Of a stretch of 64,000 nt of DNA, positions 1 to 8,307 are shown in pieces. The DNA is from Nitrospira sp. GTDB lineage: Bacteria; Nitrospirota; Nitrospiria; Nitrospirales; Nitrospiraceae. Made by a program: the position numbers and the translations under genes. The stretch spans positions 349,678 to 413,677 of the forward strand of contig SWDO01000005.1 of assembly GCA_005116895.1 (NCBI GenBank). The letters are read 5' to 3'. The notes beneath the pieces are model-generated. The model worked only from the letters and a program-made list of their open reading frames with translations. It was not told the DNA's origin and made no database searches. Position 1 is the first letter of the stretch; every line of letters starts with the position of its first letter.

Positions 1-652
1 TATTGTCGGTGATCAACGTGACAGGAATATGATCCTGCATGAGCTCCCATGCTGTGAGGCGAGAACCTTGAAGTACAGGACGAGTTTCATCCGCAATCAC
101 ATTGATTTTCTTGCCCTGCTCATACGCAGCACGAATGACCCCAAGTGCCGTTCCATAGCCTGCCGTCGCGAGTGAACCGGCATTGCAGTGCGTCAAAACC
201 GTCTGCCCATCTCGGATCAGCTCTGCCCCATGGCGCCCCATGGTCTTACAGAGCGTAATGTCTTCTTCAAGTATTGCTTGAGATTCTAGAGTAAGGACTT
301 GCTTGATCGTCGAGACTGGCTGATCTCGTACCAACTCCAGCTTCCGCCTCATTCGTTCAAGAGCCCAGAAAAGATTGACCGCCGTCGGCCTGGTCGCGGC
401 CAGGTCGTCACAGATCGTGAGGACTGCCTGTGCAAAAGTTGGGTAGTCCGTCGCATGGATGGTCTGTGCGCCCAAGGCGACACCCATCGCTGCCGTCACG
501 CCGATAGCCGGCGCTCCGCGAACTTTCAACGTGCGGATCGCGTCCGCGACGGCCTTGTAGTCCCGACAGTCGAGGAACTCCACTGCTCCTGGAAGTCGAC
601 TTTGATCGAGCAACCGGACAGCTCCATCTTTCCATTCAACGGTTGGCACCAT
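1..652 (-). CDS. mtnA: Methylthioribose-1-phosphate isomerase (partial, 5' part)
   Basis: This is the first ~217 residues of an MtnA/eIF2B-alpha family protein; the rest lies beyond the window edge, which is why it is missing from the ORF track. The enzyme converts 5-methylthioribose-1-phosphate to the ribulose form in cytosolic methionine salvage. I read the start as the ATG at 652 ([19 protein letters not shown]). Visible family hallmarks are [13 protein letters not shown] (about residues 46-58), the [18 protein letters not shown] block with the catalytic-type Cys (about 155-175), and DETRP followed by GSRLTAWEL further on. The catalytic Asp is outside the window. It sits 41 bp downstream of the wecA-like gene on the same strand, so it could be the tail of that transcript, but its function is unrelated to polysaccharide. 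Confidence 0.93.
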   Translation of the reverse strand, partial: MVPTVEWKDGAVRLLDQSRLPGAVEFLDCRDYKAVADAIRTLKVRGAPAIGVTAAMGVALGAQTIHATDYPTFAQAVLTICDDLAATRPTAVNLFWALERMRRKLELVRDQPVSTIKQVLTLESQAILEEDITLCKTMGRHGAELIRDGQTVLTHCNAGSLATAGYGTALGVIRAAYEQGKKINVIADETRPVLQGSRLTAWELMQDHIPVTLITDN

Positions 653-693
653 GGAGGATTCTTGTAACGGGAATGGAGCGGGAGTGCAAGTCC

Positions 694-1866
694 CTATCGA
701 CGGCGACCACTGATTTCCAAGACGGTAATCATCGCGGCAATCAAGCCGGCCTGAATCAGGAGCAGCACAGCCTCCGTCGTACCGGCATGGCGGAGCGCCA
801 GTGCGGCCAGCCCAAGACAGATGGTGAAGAAAAAAATCATGGCCACACTGGCCTGACGGGAACCGAGCGCTCGTTCCAGGCGGTGATGGAGATGGTCCTT
901 ACCCACGTAGTCCAGCCATTCCTTCACGGATTTGACCTTTCCCGTGATGACCCGTTCCACAGTAATGTGAATCATGTCATAGATGAGGACTCCAAAAATT
1001 AGCAACGGATTGCTGAATGACACAATTGGGCTGGAATCGGCCCAGTTACCTTTGACGGCCAGACAAGCTAACGTAAATCCAATGAAGGTTGATCCACCGT
1101 CACCTAAGAAAATGACGGCAGGCCTAGTCCCACGAAAATTGTACGGGAGAAATCCCAGGCCGGCTCCTATCATGGCAATCGCAAGCCAACCCAGACCCGC
1201 TTGATTCGTTTCGAACGCGACGACGCCCATGAACCCGGCCATAAGCACGGCCAGCCCGGTGGCCAATCCATCCATGCCATCGAAAAAATTGAACGCGTTC
1301 GTAATCCCGACAATCCAGAAGAGCGTCAGAACAATGTTGGCCATATCTCCAAGTGGTCCGGGCGGAAAAAGTGTCAAGATCTTTCCCGACGCAATGACGA
1401 TGCCCGCCGCCACCAATTGTCCGAACAGTTTGACCGAGGCCGGCAGCTCTCGAATGTCATCGATGACGCCGATGATCAACAGCAGAGAGCCGGCCACAAG
1501 AATGGCCACCATCCAATCAGGGACGATCGAGTTCAGCAGCACCGAACCAATAAATCCGCCGTACAGTGCAAGACCACCAAGCCGTGGGGTGGGGATGATG
1601 TGAATCTTTCGATCGGCAGGTGCATCGACAAGGTTCCATCGATGACTAATCCGGACCATCAGCGGGGTCAAAGATCCGGTCCCGAGAAACGCAAACAGAA
1701 AGACGTATAGCCATCGCAGGCCTTCAAGCTGAAAGAGTTCTCGAACGGAAGGAATCGCCAGCGCCACGGCTCCCAGTGCCGCGCCAGAGACCAGCGGCGT
1801 GATCCAACGCCAGGTCGTGGTGGTAAATGGGGTTGCCAGTTGCGTCTCAATCGATTTCACGGCCAC
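694..1866 (-). CDS. WecA/TagO-like undecaprenyl-phosphate sugar-1-phosphate transferase
   Basis: A multi-pass inner-membrane protein of the MraY/WecA (GT family 4-type PNPT) superfamily, which moves a HexNAc-1-phosphate from UDP-sugar to undecaprenyl phosphate and so starts a lipid-linked glycan. Conserved PNPT motifs are all visible: DAPADRKIH with TPRLGG (residues ~80-95), [11 protein letters not shown] (the DD motif, ~135), [15 protein letters not shown] (~190-205), FLGDGGSTF (~253) and [11 protein letters not shown] (~325). The length of 390 aa fits WecA/TagO rather than MraY. Its start overlaps the 3' end of the DegT aminotransferase gene by 10 bp. It is the most downstream gene of the exopolysaccharide locus, and is the likely initiating transferase because no PglC/WcaJ-type enzyme is present. 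The exact sugar cannot be read from sequence. Confidence 0.9.
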   Translation of the reverse strand: MAVKSIETQLATPFTTTTWRWITPLVSGAALGAVALAIPSVRELFQLEGLRWLYVFLFAFLGTGSLTPLMVRISHRWNLVDAPADRKIHIIPTPRLGGLALYGGFIGSVLLNSIVPDWMVAILVAGSLLLIIGVIDDIRELPASVKLFGQLVAAGIVIASGKILTLFPPGPLGDMANIVLTLFWIVGITNAFNFFDGMDGLATGLAVLMAGFMGVVAFETNQAGLGWLAIAMIGAGLGFLPYNFRGTRPAVIFLGDGGSTFIGFTLACLAVKGNWADSSPIVSFSNPLLIFGVLIYDMIHITVERVITGKVKSVKEWLDYVGKDHLHHRLERALGSRQASVAMIFFFTICLGLAALALRHAGTTEAVLLLIQAGLIAAMITVLEISGRRR

Positions 1867-2921
1867 TCCGATCGCAATGCCACCTGGATGTGCGCCACTT
1901 CTTCATCCGTCAGCGATGGGAACAGCGGAATCGAAAGTGTGGTCCGCTCCGCTTCGTCAGTGGAAGGAAAACCATCCAAGTCAAGGTACCGGTGAAGCGA
2001 GCGGAACACCGGCTTTCGACAGTGGACACCGCGAGCTTCAAATCGGGCGATCACTTCACTCAACCCATCTGTAGCTCCGGCACAATTCGGCAGGCGTACC
2101 ACAAATCGATAGTAGGTATGCGTGCGACCGGCGGGAACGATCGGCTGAACGAGTGTTGCGCCGCTCAGTCTCGCACGATACTCCTCCGCGAGTGAGCATC
2201 GGCGCTCGATGAACGCAGCAAGACGTCCAAGTTGCGCAAGACCGATGGCGGCCTGACAATCCGTCATCTTCACATTGGTGGCCGATGGATGGAGCGACGG
2301 CGTTTCGTCGTATTCCCTCAGTCTGCGTGCCTTCTCCAGCAAGGTTTCGTCACGCGACAGCAACATCCCTCCCTCTCCGGCGCAGAGTAATTTCGTTGCG
2401 TAAAACGAGCAGATCGTCACGAGACCAATCGACCCGACGGGTCTTCCCTGCTCTAGCGCCCCAAGCGTTTGTGCGCAATCTTCAATGATCGGAATACCCA
2501 AACGCTCAAGCGCCGTCAGATCGGCTGGAAGACCGAAGAGATGCGGTACGATGAGGGCCTTGGTCCTTGACGTCCTGGCCTCCTGCGCGGCTGAGGGATC
2601 CATGTTAAAGCTGGCGAGATCGATATCGACTACCCTCGGAATTGCCCCAACGCGTTGGATCGCCAGCAGCGGAGCCGCACAGACGTAGCTCGGAAGAATG
2701 ACCTCATCGCCTGACCCGATTCCCATTGCACGGAGCGCGACTTCAAGGGCTACCGTTCCCGAGGTGACCGCCACGCCACCGGGCAGGCCGAAGTATGCGG
2801 CCATCCCTCGTTCAAACTGCTCGACCTGACCACCTTGAGCCAGTTGACGGGATTGCAGAACCTCGACGGCTGCACGAATGTCCTCCGCTTCAATTGAGGG
2901 TCGTGAGTGAGGAATGATCAT
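1857..2921 (-). CDS. DegT/DnrJ/EryC1/StrS family PLP aminotransferase
   Basis: A 354-aa PLP-dependent sugar aminotransferase, a family that aminates nucleotide keto-sugars to make amino sugars for surface glycans. The N-terminal part has PHSRPSIEAEDI and TSGTVALEVAL (residues ~32-50). The central part has the EDCAQTLGA segment (~148) and SFYATKLLCAGEGGML (~178-193), where the Lys is the expected PLP Schiff-base residue. The C-terminal domain has the TYYRFVVRLP segment. It lies 11 bp downstream of the PIG-L deacetylase gene and overlaps the wecA-like gene, so the three are probably co-translated. Together they suggest N-acyl/amino sugar chemistry in the repeat unit. The substrate is unknown. 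Confidence 0.9.
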   Translation of the reverse strand: MIIPHSRPSIEAEDIRAAVEVLQSRQLAQGGQVEQFERGMAAYFGLPGGVAVTSGTVALEVALRAMGIGSGDEVILPSYVCAAPLLAIQRVGAIPRVVDIDLASFNMDPSAAQEARTSRTKALIVPHLFGLPADLTALERLGIPIIEDCAQTLGALEQGRPVGSIGLVTICSFYATKLLCAGEGGMLLSRDETLLEKARRLREYDETPSLHPSATNVKMTDCQAAIGLAQLGRLAAFIERRCSLAEEYRARLSGATLVQPIVPAGRTHTYYRFVVRLPNCAGATDGLSEVIARFEARGVHCRKPVFRSLHRYLDLDGFPSTDEAERTTLSIPLFPSLTDEEVAHIQVALRSEWP

Positions 2922-2932
2922 CGCCGCGAAGG

Positions 2933-3580
2933 CTACATCCCGATGTTAATAAACAACCGCAATGGAAGAAACCCTTCTGCTGTTCTCACGCGGCCTTGGA
3001 TGCCGCGAAAATGCGCCGACGACCTAACCAGATCCGCGATGCTGATCCCTTCGATGTTGGTCTTCCTGACTTGCGAAGCATGAGCTTCTAGTGCCTGGAT
3101 CTTGCGATCTAAGGCCTGCTGAATATCGACAAACACCGTCGGCGCAAAGTTCTGTGTGGTTGGTCCTTCGTAAAACAGCACATTTTTCGTATATCGCGTA
3201 GCAGTAATGGTGCTCATTGCCAAATGTCGGTGATCTTGATGGGTATCATCATGATAGTGAACAAAGATAAAATGCGGCTCGATCTTTTGCACGATCCCCT
3301 CGACGGTTTGGATCAGATCTCGAGCCAGGGGAACTTCCGTGTCTTGGTATCCTCCCCAAAACACTTCTTCGGCTTGGAGAAGTTTGGCCGACCGTTCTTG
3401 TTCTTTCTTGCGAACCGACACATTGCCGCCCGCCCCACCTTGTGTCATGACCATAAGAAAAATGCGGTGGCCATTCTCCGCATACTTGATCAATGTTCCG
3501 CCACACCCTACCTCGATATCGTCAGGATGGGCGCCCAGGGCAAGAATGCGCATCGGTTCTTTGACGGCAGCACTCCTCAT
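2933..3580 (-). CDS. PIG-L family N-acetylglucosaminyl-type deacetylase
   Basis: A 215-aa zinc-dependent LmbE/PIG-L fold deacetylase. The zinc motif LGAHPDDIEVGCGGT is at residues ~15-29, and the second metal/active-site segment HYHDDTHQDHRH is at ~108-119. Family members remove acetyl groups from GlcNAc-containing lipids, nucleotide sugars or small thiol precursors. I kept the ATG at 3580 because TAGGAG lies 9-10 nt upstream; a second Met (residue 10) just before the core is possible. It lies between wbqC-like and degT genes in the polysaccharide locus, so a sugar de-N-acetylation in repeat-unit synthesis is the natural inference. The true substrate is not evident. Confidence 0.88.
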   Translation of the reverse strand: MRSAAVKEPMRILALGAHPDDIEVGCGGTLIKYAENGHRIFLMVMTQGGAGGNVSVRKKEQERSAKLLQAEEVFWGGYQDTEVPLARDLIQTVEGIVQKIEPHFIFVHYHDDTHQDHRHLAMSTITATRYTKNVLFYEGPTTQNFAPTVFVDIQQALDRKIQALEAHASQVRKTNIEGISIADLVRSSAHFRGIQGRVRTAEGFLPLRLFINIGM

Positions 3581-3591
3581 ACCTGATTCTC

Positions 3592-4299
3592 CTACACACT
3601 CGTCATCGAATGATTCATCGGCCGCGTTTGACGCAGGATCGTGAGTGCGTCGGGCCCTTCCATCAACAAGAGATCAAGGGCGGATAGATTCGGCTCAAAC
3701 GGCTCGTACACCTGACGATAGATCGGGTGCTGGAACACCTGTATATCCAGCCGAACGCCCGAGGATTCGAATCGCGGCTTATCCATGTAATGCTCAGCAC
3801 CTGGCCCGGCAAGATACTCCGTAGCGCCGACCACCTGACAGAGGTCGATCAATCGGTCCGTCGGCTCATCGCGAGCCGCGTAGTCGGAAGCGTGATGGAC
3901 CAGCGTGGTAATTCCAAAAGCCTCAAGCAACCATTGCACGGTTGCTTTGTTGAGATCGCTCAACTTATTCCAGGGTGCCGAGTAGATCTCACGCAACTGG
4001 GCAAGATATCGGTTGCGATACGGCGCCCGAGCATAATGCATGTCCAGCGCACGGAGGTGCTGAGCTTTCCAGGTGACCGTTTGATTCATCAGGACCTCAT
4101 CGATCCGTTGCCCGAAATGTTGCAGGACCGGAACTGTCAACCACTGCCATCCCTTCGCAGTCCGAATGCGATTACGATTCTGCCATTCATTTTTTTTGAA
4201 CTGGACGGTATCCAACATGATGAAGAGATCTGCTTGGTCGATTTTGTCGAGATACCCCAGCCACGGCAGGAATTGCGGTTGGTGAATAGTCACGCGCAT
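3592..4299 (-). CDS. WbqC-like family protein
   Basis: A 235-aa protein of the WbqC family, which is found in O-antigen and exopolysaccharide clusters but whose biochemistry is poorly established. Typical features are the N-terminal VTIHQPQFLPWLGYLDKI (residues 3-20), DTVQFKKNEWQNRNRI (~31-46), and the C-terminal part with TEYLAGPGAEHYM and the PFEPNLSALDLLL segment. No membrane segment or signal peptide is visible, so it is presumably cytoplasmic. It is followed 11 bp later by the PIG-L gene and preceded by the PHP-domain gene. A role in modifying or forming a nucleotide sugar, with the neighbouring PIG-L and DegT proteins, is an inference from context only. Confidence 0.88.
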   Translation of the reverse strand: MRVTIHQPQFLPWLGYLDKIDQADLFIMLDTVQFKKNEWQNRNRIRTAKGWQWLTVPVLQHFGQRIDEVLMNQTVTWKAQHLRALDMHYARAPYRNRYLAQLREIYSAPWNKLSDLNKATVQWLLEAFGITTLVHHASDYAARDEPTDRLIDLCQVVGATEYLAGPGAEHYMDKPRFESSGVRLDIQVFQHPIYRQVYEPFEPNLSALDLLLMEGPDALTILRQTRPMNHSMTSV

Positions 4300-4314
4300 G
4301 CTATACCCAGTTTC

Positions 4315-5898
4315 TCAGCTTGTTGCGATCCAGCTCTGAGTGGCGGCTCCGAGGCGAACGGCCAGTCGTTGGGATTTGTTTGTGTCTGAGCCATCCGTCG
4401 GTAAGACATAGATCGGATTGGTCAGCAATTCTCCGCCCCTGCCAACAACTTCCACCCGATAATTCAGCCACGCTTCCCGCTGAGCCTCATGATCCACGAG
4501 TTCCACCTGCAAGGGAGTCTGGCCTTCGACCTGTCTGATGACGTGACCGGATCGAATGATACGGAGCTTCGCCGCATACGGCTTCCCATCGACGGCAGAC
4601 ACTCCGACACGAACGATGATACCGCCACTCGTGCTTCCATGAAGCGTCTCGCCAATCCCCGCGGACTGTCCGTTGTTCAACACACGAAACTCGTCGAGCT
4701 GAAGCAGAATATTCTCATCACCTCTTGCGACCGCATAGGCTCGACCTGTCTTGAGCGAAGCCAGGATGCCGGCTTTAGTTCGCTCGGATGTCTGGATGAC
4801 GGTGTACACCCGATCCAGATCCTTTCCTGGATCCGTGGTTCCATGGAATGCCACTTCTCCGATCAGTGAGGGAAACATGTCCTGTTCGTGTACTATCCTC
4901 GATTTCAACAGTTGGTCCCATACGCCCCCCGGCGCAATCACTCGCCTGACGTCCTGGTACAATCCACCGAATCCTGTGTAGTCTTGCGTCAAGACTAACG
5001 CGTCTGGATGAGGCTCAGTCTTGACGGTGACCGTTCCGAGCGGTCCAAATGAATGCTGACTAAAATCTCGTGCTTCCGTCATAGACCAAAACACCAACGC
5101 ACCCCGTTCAACCGCCCGATCAATCAAGGCTTGGTAAGGCCGATACCCACCCGTGCCGTCATGTGAGCTATAGACAGGCATCCTCATTGGCCAGGCATTG
5201 GCCATCAGGACCACACATGCGATCAAGAGAGAGACAGCGAGCACAGGCCGGAAGCGACATACAGGCCCTTTCCAATCAGAATATCTCTGATCCTGAGACT
5301 TCCACAACAAAACGGCGGGAACCAACAGCAGCAGTGGAAGTCCATTGACCACACTCTGCCAGCCCCACACAAACGAGTCAGCACTTCCACGAGCAGGAAG
5401 ATGCTCATAATCCTCGGCTTTTTCGAGTCCGATGACGAGGAGATTCCGCTGAGCGTTGTGCATAGTGAGATTCCCGTGCAGCAGCGAACCAGTCCAGTAA
5501 TAATGTGGTGCGACCTCAACCCCTGGAATAATAATCAGCTTCGGATGGCGGTCCTGCACTGCACGCACTTCATCGAGAAATCGTTGGACGCCGTACTCCA
5601 TGACTGAGGGAAATGCGACGCGGTACTTCAGAAATCCTTCAAGCGGCTGGAAACCATAGTCGTATCGCAATGTAAAATTTTCGGAAAGAATCAAGACATC
5701 CAGCTGCTGTTCCTCGGCTCTTCTCGCCAACGATTCCAGGCTGAATGATCCCGTACTCATCGTACTGTGCACATGGATGGCGGCCCGTAGAAAGTACTGT
5801 CTCGTGGCTGGTGCAGCAGTTAAACCCGCTGCATCTCCTACCAGGCCCATTCCGACAGCGAACAAGGCGATTGCCATTCTACGGCTAGTTCTACGCAT
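4315..5898 (-). CDS. PHP-domain (CehA/McbA-like) membrane-associated metallohydrolase
   Basis: The ORF track runs to 5970, but the ATG at 5898 (MRRTSRRMAIALFAVGMGLV) is preferred: it gives an ATGCGTAG overlap with the upstream glycosyltransferase stop and starts with a good signal/anchor sequence. The 527-aa product has an N-terminal hydrophobic segment, a PHP-like metal segment AAIHVHSTMSTGSFS with ILSENF soon after, and IIPGVEVAPHYYW. Two further hydrophobic stretches follow in the middle (GLPLLLLVPAVLLW; VLAVSLLIACVVLMANAW), then a C-terminal beta-rich region. PHP proteins are phosphoesterases or esterases; the export signal suggests a periplasmic or membrane-bound role. Its job in the polysaccharide locus is unknown. 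Confidence 0.78.
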   Translation of the reverse strand: MRRTSRRMAIALFAVGMGLVGDAAGLTAAPATRQYFLRAAIHVHSTMSTGSFSLESLARRAEEQQLDVLILSENFTLRYDYGFQPLEGFLKYRVAFPSVMEYGVQRFLDEVRAVQDRHPKLIIIPGVEVAPHYYWTGSLLHGNLTMHNAQRNLLVIGLEKAEDYEHLPARGSADSFVWGWQSVVNGLPLLLLVPAVLLWKSQDQRYSDWKGPVCRFRPVLAVSLLIACVVLMANAWPMRMPVYSSHDGTGGYRPYQALIDRAVERGALVFWSMTEARDFSQHSFGPLGTVTVKTEPHPDALVLTQDYTGFGGLYQDVRRVIAPGGVWDQLLKSRIVHEQDMFPSLIGEVAFHGTTDPGKDLDRVYTVIQTSERTKAGILASLKTGRAYAVARGDENILLQLDEFRVLNNGQSAGIGETLHGSTSGGIIVRVGVSAVDGKPYAAKLRIIRSGHVIRQVEGQTPLQVELVDHEAQREAWLNYRVEVVGRGGELLTNPIYVLPTDGSDTNKSQRLAVRLGAATQSWIATS

Positions 5899-7081
5899 AG
5901 CCCACTGCTCCCCCTCTATAGATCGACTCAATGGCGCGAAGCATGGCAGGAACGCCGTAGACTGTTCCAATACTCTTCATCGCGTTCTGTCCTAATGTGC
6001 GGGCACAGAGAGGATCGGACAATATCCGTCGCACCGCGACGGCGAGCGCGAGACTATCTCCGGCTGGAACCAGGAGCCCATTTTTCTCATCCTCAATCAG
6101 CGCAGGAATTCCCCCCACTCGGCTGGCAATCACCGGAAGTCCAGCTGCCATAGCTTCGATCAAGGCCCGCCCCATCCCTTCATTGAGCGACGGCAAGACG
6201 AAGCCATCCATCCCAGCCAGAGCACGTTCGACATCCTCTCGATGACCTACCAGATGTACGGACTGACTGATTCCGGCCCTGCGTGCCTGGTGCAGCAGGG
6301 CCTCATACTGCCCTCCGCTACCGAGAATAACGAGATGCAGATGAGGATACTCCTGTTTTAGTCGAGCGACGGCGGCGACCAAAAACCGATGCCCCTTAAT
6401 ATCCGTTAACCAACCGACAGAGCCAATGACGATCGCATCAGGTGGGCAGTCGAACCACTCCGGCATCACCTTTCCAGCCTTCCGAACCTGATTGAAACGG
6501 TCGATGTCGATTCCGCTTGGTATGACGGCAAATCGATCGGCCCACCCAACTCCTCGCTCAAGGTGCTCAGTTTTTTCGGCCGCTGTCAGTGCGATCAACA
6601 CATCGGTGATCCATGCCAATGCGCGCTCGATCTGTAGAAACACCCAGGAGAAGATCGACCCAAAGTGGCCGTAGAACACGTGCCCGTGTGGCGTGTGAAC
6701 AATCACGGGAACACGCGTGATCCACGCAGCCAATCTACCCAGCACTCCTGCTTTAGATGTGTGTGTATGTACGATGTTGGGTTGTTCCTGTCGCAACAAG
6801 GCAATAAGGCTCCACAGCGCCGTCAGATCGGCCCTTAAACTGAGATGACGAACCAACGACGGAACCATGTGGTAACAAATCCCCTCCTTCTCCAAGAGAC
6901 GAAGGTTCTCTGTTATGGCTGTCATCCCCCCCTGCGCATCCCACCTTCCAGCTTGTCCGGTGATCACAACCGGCTCGAAATGCGAACGATCATGTCCAAG
7001 TGCTGTGAGCATCGTATTTTGAGCAGAGCCTCCCCGATCAAGACGAGTGATAATATGGACAACTTTCTGGATTGCCATCAT
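5891..7081 (-). CDS. GT4-family glycosyltransferase
   Basis: A 396-aa GT-B fold glycosyltransferase. The N-terminal lobe begins VVHIITRLDRGGSAQNT with the donor-entry glycine pair, the HTHTSKAGVLGRLAAW segment is at ~105, and the C-terminal lobe has GSVGWLTDIKGH and the family E-x7-E motif in LPSLNEGMGRALIEAMA (~300-315). Such retaining enzymes add a sugar from a nucleotide donor to the lipid-linked repeat unit at the cytoplasmic face. It starts 2 bp after the stop of the previous GT4 gene (ATG ATG, either could be used) and its stop overlaps the PHP gene start, so it is embedded in the operon. Donor and linkage are unknown. Confidence 0.9.
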   Translation of the reverse strand: MMAIQKVVHIITRLDRGGSAQNTMLTALGHDRSHFEPVVITGQAGRWDAQGGMTAITENLRLLEKEGICYHMVPSLVRHLSLRADLTALWSLIALLRQEQPNIVHTHTSKAGVLGRLAAWITRVPVIVHTPHGHVFYGHFGSIFSWVFLQIERALAWITDVLIALTAAEKTEHLERGVGWADRFAVIPSGIDIDRFNQVRKAGKVMPEWFDCPPDAIVIGSVGWLTDIKGHRFLVAAVARLKQEYPHLHLVILGSGGQYEALLHQARRAGISQSVHLVGHREDVERALAGMDGFVLPSLNEGMGRALIEAMAAGLPVIASRVGGIPALIEDEKNGLLVPAGDSLALAVAVRRILSDPLCARTLGQNAMKSIGTVYGVPAMLRAIESIYRGGAVGYA

Positions 7082-7083
7082 GC

Positions 7084-8307
7084 CTATGCTGCGAGCCGAA
7101 CCGACATTGAGCTATCCAACATTCTGGCGAGCTCGCTACAATGTTGCGTCCAGTTGTAGCGTTTCTCAACAAGCGACCGACCTTTTTGGACGAGACGGGC
7201 AACTTCTCCAGAATCTTGCAATCGTCTAAGCACCCATTCAAGAGCTTGAGCAATCGACCGACCATCAGTTCCTTGAGCGACGAGGATGGGATCGACCTGG
7301 TTCAAGACTTCCGGAATGGCTCCAACCGGTGTTCCAAGTACGGGCGTGCCGCAGGCGAGTGCTTCGACCATCACCAATCCAAATCCTTCAAGCTGGAGGC
7401 TCGGCATCACGACGAGATCAGAAGCCTGATAGTAATTGTTGAGTTTCGACTCAGGTACAAATCCTACGAGACGTACGACCTCGTGCAAATTCTTCTGGCG
7501 TATTACCTCTTGAAGCTGCGCTCTCAAGGGGCCCTCTCCTCCAATAACGAGCATGAGTCGTGGCTGAGCAGGAATCAGCATTTCGAAAGCGGATAGTAAG
7601 TTCTCCAGTCCCATTCGTGGGACAAGGTTGCGAACGGTGAAGAGAATGGTCCGGTCATTCGGTAAGTTGAGGGTCGCCCGTGCAACATGGCGTTGTACTG
7701 CAGGTTTAAAGAGCTCTGGGTCAACCGCTCCTGGAATCAGTCCGATTCGGGTGGATGAGATACCGTGCGCGGCTATGACCCGTTGACGCATGAACTGGCT
7801 CAGGACCACCACGCGATGGCATCTGGACATCACGGCGCCTTCTACTGACCGTCTCGCTCGAAGATTTGCATATCGACGCAAGCTTGCAATCGCCGACAGG
7901 GCCGAGGTGTTTCTCGTGTCATACTCTTCGTGCGCGAGGGAATGGCAAAGATATATCCATCGAGAGGCGGCATGACGGCGAGCGAGAATTGGTCCAAGCC
8001 CAGCCATAGCTTGATGAATGATGACGGCATCCAAGGGTTCAGTCGCACGGAGACGATCGAAGTACTCGACCGAGCGTCGTACCGAAGACCAGACAAACGC
8101 AGCTTCATGCTTACGATTGACAGGGTAGCGCCATTCCCGAATTTCATTCATCTCAATAATACTCGCTGATGCCGTCTCAGGAGCCCGCGTCAACAGCTCA
8201 ACGCGATGTCCAAGTCTCGCCAACCCAAAAGCTTGATTGCGAAGAACCCGTTCCGCACCACCAATGACTCGCTCCGCCGAAACTTCAGCCAGCAATAGAA
8301 TATTCAT
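7084..8307 (-). CDS. GT4-family glycosyltransferase
   Basis: A 407-aa GT-B fold glycosyltransferase. The N-terminal Rossmann lobe starts MNILLLAEVSAERVIGGAERV. The C-terminal lobe carries FTVRNLVPRMGLENLL, GEGPLRAQLQEVI and the E-x7-E motif in PSLQLEGFGLVMVEALA (~310-326). It is predicted to transfer one sugar in assembly of the exopolysaccharide repeat unit. The start codon overlaps the asparagine synthase stop as ATGA, and the next glycosyltransferase follows after 2 bp. No membrane helix is visible. Substrate unknown. Confidence 0.9.
   Translation of the reverse strand: MNILLLAEVSAERVIGGAERVLRNQAFGLARLGHRVELLTRAPETASASIIEMNEIREWRYPVNRKHEAAFVWSSVRRSVEYFDRLRATEPLDAVIIHQAMAGLGPILARRHAASRWIYLCHSLAHEEYDTRNTSALSAIASLRRYANLRARRSVEGAVMSRCHRVVVLSQFMRQRVIAAHGISSTRIGLIPGAVDPELFKPAVQRHVARATLNLPNDRTILFTVRNLVPRMGLENLLSAFEMLIPAQPRLMLVIGGEGPLRAQLQEVIRQKNLHEVVRLVGFVPESKLNNYYQASDLVVMPSLQLEGFGLVMVEALACGTPVLGTPVGAIPEVLNQVDPILVAQGTDGRSIAQALEWVLRRLQDSGEVARLVQKGRSLVEKRYNWTQHCSELARMLDSSMSVRLAA

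Noticed and set aside
299-1710. Plus-strand ORFs (299-667, 643-1002, 1201-1710 and others) opposite mtnA and wecA
   Set aside because: They are shadows of well-supported minus-strand genes with conserved motifs.
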